Shown here piece after piece: positions 58,260 through 64,000 of a stretch of DNA of 64,000 nt (position 1 is the first letter of the stretch; the number at the start of each line of letters is the position of its first letter). Location of the stretch: contig JAPEVF010000072.1 in NCBI GenBank assembly GCA_029747585.1, forward strand, positions 59,880 through 123,879, in the 5' to 3' direction. The position numbers and the translations under genes were made by a program. The notes beneath the pieces are model-generated. The model worked only from the letters and a program-made list of their open reading frames with translations. It was not told where the DNA came from and searched no databases. The DNA is from Pleurotus djamor (Eukaryota; Basidiomycota; Agaricomycetes; Agaricales; Pleurotaceae).

Positions 58260-60271
58260 ATGATCCTGAAGACGACTCCAAGGCAAACCACAGCTCCTCC
58301 TGGTCCTGTGCGCCAAGCTCCATCGGATGGCCCAGAAGAATGGGGTCAATGGTCAGGTCGCAAGTAAGCTATCCATTTCCCTTGCTTTGGGTGCTTGTAG
58401 CGTTGAATCCAATTGTTGCTATTTCAGGCATTATTCACTGGAGGTAGTGCAGCATCCACTGCGTGCTCGAATGTGTGGTTTTGGTGACAAGGTGCGCTTC
58501 ATGGCGGCCCTTTCATCCTTCCCTAGCTCCTTCGTAATCCAGAAACCCGTAAATCCGGGATCTACAGGATAGACGGCCCCTCGCACCAGCAGCTGTAGCC
58601 AAGATGGTCGTACGGAGAGAGGATAACTCGGTAGTCGATGTAGAGTGAGCAACCCTCCCAGTCTGCGCCCTTCCCACACATAGCTCACCAAGACCCCCGA
58701 TGCAGTGAAGTAGACAGTTCGTTCTTCCTTGTCACTGTTGATCTCTGGTCAGGAGATGCAAAGCAAGAGATGAACCTAGTCTTGCACCCATCCTCCTCCG
58801 ATCGCTACGTTCCAACACAACCGAAGCCACGACGGAGAGGCACCAGTACTTCAGCCCCACAGAACTCCGGGCATCAGACGCCATCTCGCTCGACTCCGGC
58901 CCCCCAGCAGTTCCCGAGCCGAAGCAGAGATAGCCAGGTAGGCCTGGTTGTCTTTTATACGCCTGTCCTGATCTTAACTGTTTGTTTTCNTCAAGGGGGG
59001 AGGGTTAACGCCGATTGTACCTCCACAGACACCGGCCTTTTCTCCTACATCGTACTTTCCTCCTAACCCAGATGCTATGGACTTTCAGTCGCCCCATACG
59101 TACGGGCCCTCTTCCGAGCAAGCACCCACGTGGGGCTATCCACAATCCGCCTCCGTCGATCGCAATACAACATTCCCTCCTCCGGTCTTACCGTCCATCC
59201 ACTCGTTTGGTCGCTCTTCGAACGGTATAACTCATCCCTTCACATACTTGACAAACACACCGCTGATCGAACATCCAGATTCCTCTCTGCAAGGGAATAC
59301 TAATAACGCCTATGCAAGTCAACCCACTACGGAGAATAACATCGCATGGAATCACCAACAATCTTCAGAGACAAGTCCCCAGCAGTTCCCTCCATCGTCC
59401 ACCTCAGGGACAAGTACTACTCAACCCGAACACTCCATATATGCCTCTGCGTCATATGCGCAACATACTTCTCACGGAGAATTTTATGCGACCTCGATTA
59501 ACCCCAGCTCGGCTATTCCGCCTTTGCCGCGGCATACGTATACACGAACCTTGGTCGGGCCTTTGTCTGCCAACGCTTGTCGCCTCCTCGACGAACACAG
59601 AAAACCAGGGATTTTCTTCCTATTCCAGGACCTCTCGGTTCGGACCGAAGGTGAGTGGACGTTTTATCACCTCTATTGCCCCCTCTCCACCACTTGGGCC
59701 TGTCTTGTCTATTCTCGGAACCGCTGGGGCTCACACAGCTTGTTAACCTCTCGCTGTTAGGAACGTTCCGTCTGCGCATGCGATTGATGAACGTTGGCGC
59801 GTGAGTAGTTGACCCTAATCTATATTGGTATACTGATTCAAATATAACTCCATTCGCCTTCGTAGGCCGCCTGCACCCGAGCAAGGCGCTATGCGAGTGC
59901 ACAACGATTTCTCACCTGTCCTTGCTCAAACGTTCTCGGAACCATTCGTAGTCTACTCCGCCAAGCGTTTCCCCGGTGTGCCAGGTGAGTACAGTCCTAC
60001 TTGTCATACATGTAACACTATCTAACCCATAGCTACCTTCCTTCACCACCTATCTAACTCAATCTAGATACAACTGCACTTTCAATCGCCTTTGGAAATC
60101 AAGGGCAGAAACTCCCATTGGTAAGTGCTTTCCATTCCCTCCGTAGTCACCGGACGCAACTCTAATCCATCAAACCCCCCTTTGTGTATACAGCGCAACC
60201 GTCACGGTTCGAGTAAGCGTAGACGGCGAGGAGACTCGGATTCGGAAGACGAAGATTCCGATGGCGCTTGA
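58260..60271 (+). CDS. Velvet-family regulator, VelB-like
   Basis: Exons join from a proposed ATG at 58260: a Pro-rich N-terminus (APPGPVRQAPSDGPEEWGQW), then HYSLEVVQHPLRARMCGFGD, DRRPLAPAAVAKMVVRED, and SSFFLVTVDLWSGDAKQEM. After a long Ser/Thr/Pro/Gln-rich linker come YTRTLVGPLSANACRLLDE, GIFFLFQDLSVRTEGTFRLR, FSEPFVVYSAKRFPGVPDTT and LSIAFGNQGQKLPL, with a basic SSKRRRRGDSDSED tail. Both halves belong to one velvet domain interrupted by the disordered insert, as in VelB of ascomycetes. Velvet proteins bind DNA through an NF-kB-like fold and link development with secondary metabolism. The start is uncertain because of a possible 5' intron. Confidence 0.88.
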
Positions 60272-60484
60272 ACCGGTAATGGGTGTTTGCTTTGAGAGAA
60301 TGTACAAATCTGGGGTTCAGATCGTCCCCAATCTCCCAAACCTATAATTTATCCTTCAGTGGTAGTCGCGCGCTTCTCGATGTCTATTTTGAATAGTTCC
60401 CCTTGTGATCGCAGCTGTCTTGTATCATCCTCTTTATATTATACATACTAGGGTTTTTAACGCCAATTGTATGTTTGATCATAA

Positions 60485-63400
60485 TCAGAGCCCAGACGGC
60501 GNTTTCTCCTTGAGCTCATGATCAAGGACAGCGCGTACAGCTTTCGGATAGTTCTGGTAGATCCGATGAAGCATATCGCGAGCGAGTTGATTCTTCGTTA
60601 TCGCGTCCAGTTGAGGATTAGGTTGTGGGGCAGTGGCGGATGGCTCGTGCTCGGGCTGCACGGGATCGACCAAAGCGCCTTCCTGGAGGCGCAACAAGAC
60701 CATCAACAACACGTTTAGCGAGGCCGTATGGGGAGCCCAAATGTTCCACGACGGGGAGATCTGGTGCAATATCCGCAAGGGATGTGCAAAGTCAGATGGT
60801 TCGCCATTGTGAAAGATGCTTTCTCCGTCCTCAGGTGACTCCCGAATCTGCTTAAAGATAGTTTTAGCTATCGTCGCACGGCGCTCGCTGCTATGCATCG
60901 GGGCTTCTTGTGAAGGTTCATCTTGCAGATCCTCCCGAGTAGGCGGTAGCTTATCGAAAGACAATGGGGAGTCCGGGGTTTCGTCACGCGTCTTGAGAAG
61001 GTGGATAGTCTGTTTCTGGAAGGGAAGGATGACTCGCTCGATGACCTCGAACGCACGCTCTGGTTCGCCGGCTCTGACCAGTGCGACGACGAGGTGGTTC
61101 CAATTGTGCGAATCGAATGTGAAGCCATGAGCTTGGAACTTGGACCATACTGACGCGATGTCATTGTGTAAGCCGGCAGCCGAGAGCGCGTCGATGTACA
61201 TAGACAATGGGATACAAAGGATGTTCGCTTGCAGACGGCTTCGGTGACGATCGGTCTTGGAGATATCTTTGAATAGACCGTCCATGCGAGTATAACGGAG
61301 TCCCAGCTGGAAGATTTGAGGCCAGATCTGTTGAACCGCTTGAATATTCCCCGTTCGACGATAGACGTTCATGAGCGTAGCCAATATCCCGATGGTAGGC
61401 TCGCCGCCAGCATCCAAGTACCCTTGGAAAAGTCGTTCGACATCCTCGGGACGCTGACGACGTGAGTAAGAGGTAACGAGCGGTCCATAAACGAATGACA
61501 AAGCAGACTTGCCCCCATGGGTCGGAGCGGGCCAATTCTGTGGAGGATTATCCGAAGCCATAAGAGTACCAAGAAACTCCTCCGCAATCTTCAAGCTCTC
61601 CTCGGATTTGTCATGGCCATATGACTTCAATATCGTCCCGAAGGTGACCGCGGTGGGTTGGATACCTCGATGCAGCATCTCATCGTAAACCTCCTTGGCC
61701 TTGATTTTATCCCCCAAGCGTAGATAACCGGTCATGACGATAGTCAAAACATGCGCGTCGAGCTTAATATCGGAATGTGGATCGTGTGACAGACGGTCCA
61801 TCTCGGCAACGATTTCAGCGGCGATATCCATCAACCCCGAGTCGCATGCAGACTGGACAACAAGTGTGAACGTCTTCACGTTAGGACGAATCCTCGCAGC
61901 TTCCAACCGGCCGAACAACTTGGAAACAACGCGAAACGGAGCGCCGATAAGGACATATGCCTTCAGGAGCGTATTGTAGGTCTCGATTGATAGCCTGACG
62001 TGTTGCATGCGGGAATTCCTCAGATAATCGAATACCCTGATGACTCCGTGCCATGAACCAGCTTCGACATGTGCGTCCATAACGGTATTGATCATCCGAC
62101 GATCCGGGACCACACCTTCCTCGAGAGCTCGTTTGTAGAGTGCTTCTGCTGCAACAGGATCTTTTCGATGAGCGAGGAGGGTCATAGCTGATGTATATGG
62201 AACCACCGATGGTCGAATCCCCGCCGCACGCATCTGATCCAGGACAGTAGCAATGGAATCAACGTCACCACGTATGGCGAAACTCCGTAGAATGGTAGAG
62301 TAGACGTAAACGTCAGGAGGAAACCCAGCATTGGCCATGATCTCGAGCCACTCGTTCATGGCGGTGAAATCCTCCCTCTCAGCGTAGGCGTAAATGATGA
62401 TCGAATAATGAATGGACCGTGGCTCGGGGTTCCTCTTTCCATTTTCTTGAACAGGGAACAGGCGGTTGAAGACTGCCAACGCCTCATCGGCCTTCCCTTG
62501 CGTGGCATATGAGTAGATGAGCATCGCAGTATCAGGTTCCGTGACCCATCCATCTCGCTTGGCCAGTCGCTGGAAGAAANCCTCGGCTTGATCGACCATC
62601 CCTTGNTGCGCAACAAGGTACAGTCCCGTGGACAAATAAGGCCTGGTATCGATACTTGAGTCGAGCGAACGAAACAGGACGTTTGCATGAGCGAAATATT
62701 CACTCCGAGCCAGCGAACGAACCAGGGCGAAGACCAATCCTATCCTGACTCGCATACCCTGATTACACATCTCCTGATACACTGAATGCGCGTCGTCCGG
62801 ATGGCGACAGGAGCACAGTGCCTCGATAAGCAGATGACCAAGCTTCCGTCGACGTTTCAAGTCCCATGTCTTCTTGCGAGCCACTAATAGGTCTTCAGGA
62901 TTGACGATACTTGACAGGATGGAGAAGGTCTCCTGACGCAGAGAGAGGCCTTGTTTCTCGGTCTGTGGATCTGGCCATGCCTTGGGTAGTGTGGCCAGGA
63001 AAGGGCCGATGTTCCCCCATTCAGCCATAAGAAAATCCAGAGTCTTGTCAATACCGTAATAGCGGTGCGTAGCCAGCAGTATGCGCTCGTAGACTTTGAC
63101 TATGTGAGCGGGTACTGCATGTATGATAGGCAGCTCCTCGCATTTCCGTAAGAGGTCCCTCGCGTTTTGTAGGTCGCCGGAGAACGCCATACAACGGACC
63201 ACAAAGCAGTCCCGAGTAACACCCTCCAAGGTACGGGAAGGAACATCGGGCAGCAACACCTCCAAAAGAGTTCGAAGCCGTCGAGCGCGGTCGCCTAGTA
63301 GAGAGGACTCTGCGCGTACAACCCCCTTCTCTGCAACAGACACCAGGCGATCGAAGAGCGTCAAGATATCCTCCTGTGTGAAGGAATCCATCTGCTTCAG

Positions 63401-63535
63401 CGTAGCAAGATGCTCCAACGCTGTTATCCCCTCATCCACGTTAAACTTGAATGTGGGCATGGAGANGATTCNTTCGCTTGATTGCTCCTTGACCCTCGTA
63501 CCATGTCCTCGAAAACCGTCCATCCCTACCGCCAA
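60485..63535 (-). CDS. Pentatricopeptide repeat (PPR) protein, probably mitochondrial
   Basis: A 1016-codon frame without obvious introns. Tandem 35-residue helical repeats are plain over most of the length, with the pattern xxYxxLIxAxxxxGxxxxAxxLFxxM. Examples are TYNTLLKAYVLIGAPFRVVS, HVLTIVMTGYLRLGDKIKAK, EVYDEMLHRGIQPTAVTFGT, TMLIYSYATQGKADEALAVF and SIIIYAYAEREDFTAMNEWL. Such proteins bind organelle RNA and control its stability, processing or translation. The N-terminus (MAVGMDGFRGHGTRVKEQSS) is not a clear presequence, so a true start may lie in an unseen upstream exon or at the internal Met in MPTFKFNVDEG. Two Ns affect residues near the start and two more lie near 62580-62606. Confidence 0.87.
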   Translation of the reverse strand: MAVGMDGFRGHGTRVKEQSSEXIXSMPTFKFNVDEGITALEHLATLKQMDSFTQEDILTLFDRLVSVAEKGVVRAESSLLGDRARRLRTLLEVLLPDVPSRTLEGVTRDCFVVRCMAFSGDLQNARDLLRKCEELPIIHAVPAHIVKVYERILLATHRYYGIDKTLDFLMAEWGNIGPFLATLPKAWPDPQTEKQGLSLRQETFSILSSIVNPEDLLVARKKTWDLKRRRKLGHLLIEALCSCRHPDDAHSVYQEMCNQGMRVRIGLVFALVRSLARSEYFAHANVLFRSLDSSIDTRPYLSTGLYLVAXQGMVDQAEXFFQRLAKRDGWVTEPDTAMLIYSYATQGKADEALAVFNRLFPVQENGKRNPEPRSIHYSIIIYAYAEREDFTAMNEWLEIMANAGFPPDVYVYSTILRSFAIRGDVDSIATVLDQMRAAGIRPSVVPYTSAMTLLAHRKDPVAAEALYKRALEEGVVPDRRMINTVMDAHVEAGSWHGVIRVFDYLRNSRMQHVRLSIETYNTLLKAYVLIGAPFRVVSKLFGRLEAARIRPNVKTFTLVVQSACDSGLMDIAAEIVAEMDRLSHDPHSDIKLDAHVLTIVMTGYLRLGDKIKAKEVYDEMLHRGIQPTAVTFGTILKSYGHDKSEESLKIAEEFLGTLMASDNPPQNWPAPTHGGKSALSFVYGPLVTSYSRRQRPEDVERLFQGYLDAGGEPTIGILATLMNVYRRTGNIQAVQQIWPQIFQLGLRYTRMDGLFKDISKTDRHRSRLQANILCIPLSMYIDALSAAGLHNDIASVWSKFQAHGFTFDSHNWNHLVVALVRAGEPERAFEVIERVILPFQKQTIHLLKTRDETPDSPLSFDKLPPTREDLQDEPSQEAPMHSSERRATIAKTIFKQIRESPEDGESIFHNGEPSDFAHPLRILHQISPSWNIWAPHTASLNVLLMVLLRLQEGALVDPVQPEHEPSATAPQPNPQLDAITKNQLARDMLHRIYQNYPKAVRAVLDHELKEKXPSGL

Positions 63536-64000
63536 CTCATCGGGCTTGCAAAGAATCCGTCTGCCTCATCGTTTGCGCGGCCTCGTTCCTTGAACGCTGC
63601 AGGCTTCCACTGCGACGGAAGCTTTCCTTATCCCCATATTTCGACGTCGTGACACCTTGTTCTCATGGTGCAGTCGACCCCCCTTCCTCCAGGGCAACAG
63701 ACCGTTGGCTTGGAAATCAAGGCCCTCGCTCTACCGACCGCAGCTACTCCCTATCGGACCTATGGCCCCGTAGGTAAGTACTTTCTATAAGTCCAATTGA
63801 CTATCTTGTGCTTAACTTTCATCTTTCTTGTTGCCACACAGCTTGATCATCGAAACGAGATTTCGGGCTCACAGAGAATTTGCGCCCAGTGGGTAAAGGC
63901 ATGCAGGGCTAAGTGGTGTCTGTAGCGACTTCTGGACGAAGAACAAGATGTAGGCTCATCGTTCCTCCCCATGACTGCACCACAAAAGCCGGAGCCGGAC
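63536..64000. other. Upstream region of PPR gene; possible start of a right-hand gene
   Basis: A plus-strand ATG at 63666 opens a frame (MVQSTPLPPGQQTVGLEIKA) that reaches a consensus GTAAGT donor near 63774, with an acceptor near 63841. The joined frame does not stay open on my reading. It might be the first exon of a gene continuing off the window or merely leader sequence. Confidence 0.3.

Noticed and set aside
63666..64000. Complete gene at the right edge
   Set aside because: Frame closes soon after the first apparent intron on my reading; only a possible exon is reported with low confidence.

Overview
This window is nuclear DNA of a filamentous basidiomycete, most likely an Agaricomycete. 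Nearly every gene is cut by short introns of about 45-75 bases with GT...AG ends. The gene content is fungal: class I hydrophobins, a velvet factor, a GH3 beta-glucosidase, a neurofibromin/IRA RasGAP and a fused BIO3-BIO1 biotin gene. Genes lie on both strands with short gaps and no operons. A genus cannot be fixed from the sequence alone. Ambiguous bases (N) are scattered singly in clusters, as expected for a consensus of a dikaryotic or heterokaryotic strain or of poor coverage.

Layout. 1-7173 (-): most of a neurofibromin/IRA-type RasGAP, running off the left edge. 8519-11357 (+): a three-RRM mRNA-binding protein (Csx1/Ngr1/Nam8 type). 11986-13943 (+): a small kinase-like protein, then RRP7, only about 40 bases apart. 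14331-17007 (+): a sugar transporter. 17885-20099 (+): a secreted cysteine-rich protein with three internal repeats. 20127-20818 (-): a WBP2-like GRAM protein. 20963-23734: two identical intron-containing tRNA-Arg(UCG) genes in opposite orientation, enclosing CDC7 kinase (-). 23859-26821 (+): a UBP1-like deubiquitinase. 27293-27718 (-): a small unrecognised protein. 28353-31954 (-): GH3 beta-glucosidase with PA14. 32293-33453 (-) and 33579-33901 (+): eIF3f and TOM7 from one divergent promoter. 34605-35058 (-) and 44115-44585 (+): an inverted pair of hydrophobins. Between them lie an RNF220-like E3 ligase (-), urease accessory protein UreF (+), AFG1 ATPase (+) and a poorly coding 3 kb stretch. 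45166-45750 (-): RTC3/SBDS-N protein. 46392-49859 (-): MLH3. 49992-52562 (+): BIO3-BIO1. 52680-55083 (-): methylcrotonoyl-CoA carboxylase beta subunit. 55425-55948 (+): TFIIA gamma. 56239-57750 (-): ArfGAP Gcs1. 58260-60271 (+): VelB-like velvet protein. 60485-63535 (-): a PPR protein.

Most genes are housekeeping and unrelated to one another. The links worth noting are the biotin synthesis gene beside a biotin-dependent carboxylase subunit, the duplicated hydrophobins with almost unchanged promoter-proximal leaders, the tRNA gene inside the CDC7/UBP1 divergent promoter, and the repeat-built secreted protein downstream of a sugar transporter. I found no transposon, CRISPR array or virus-derived gene that I could support. 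Exon junctions were read by eye from splice signals and protein continuity, so outer gene limits are surer than individual exons.
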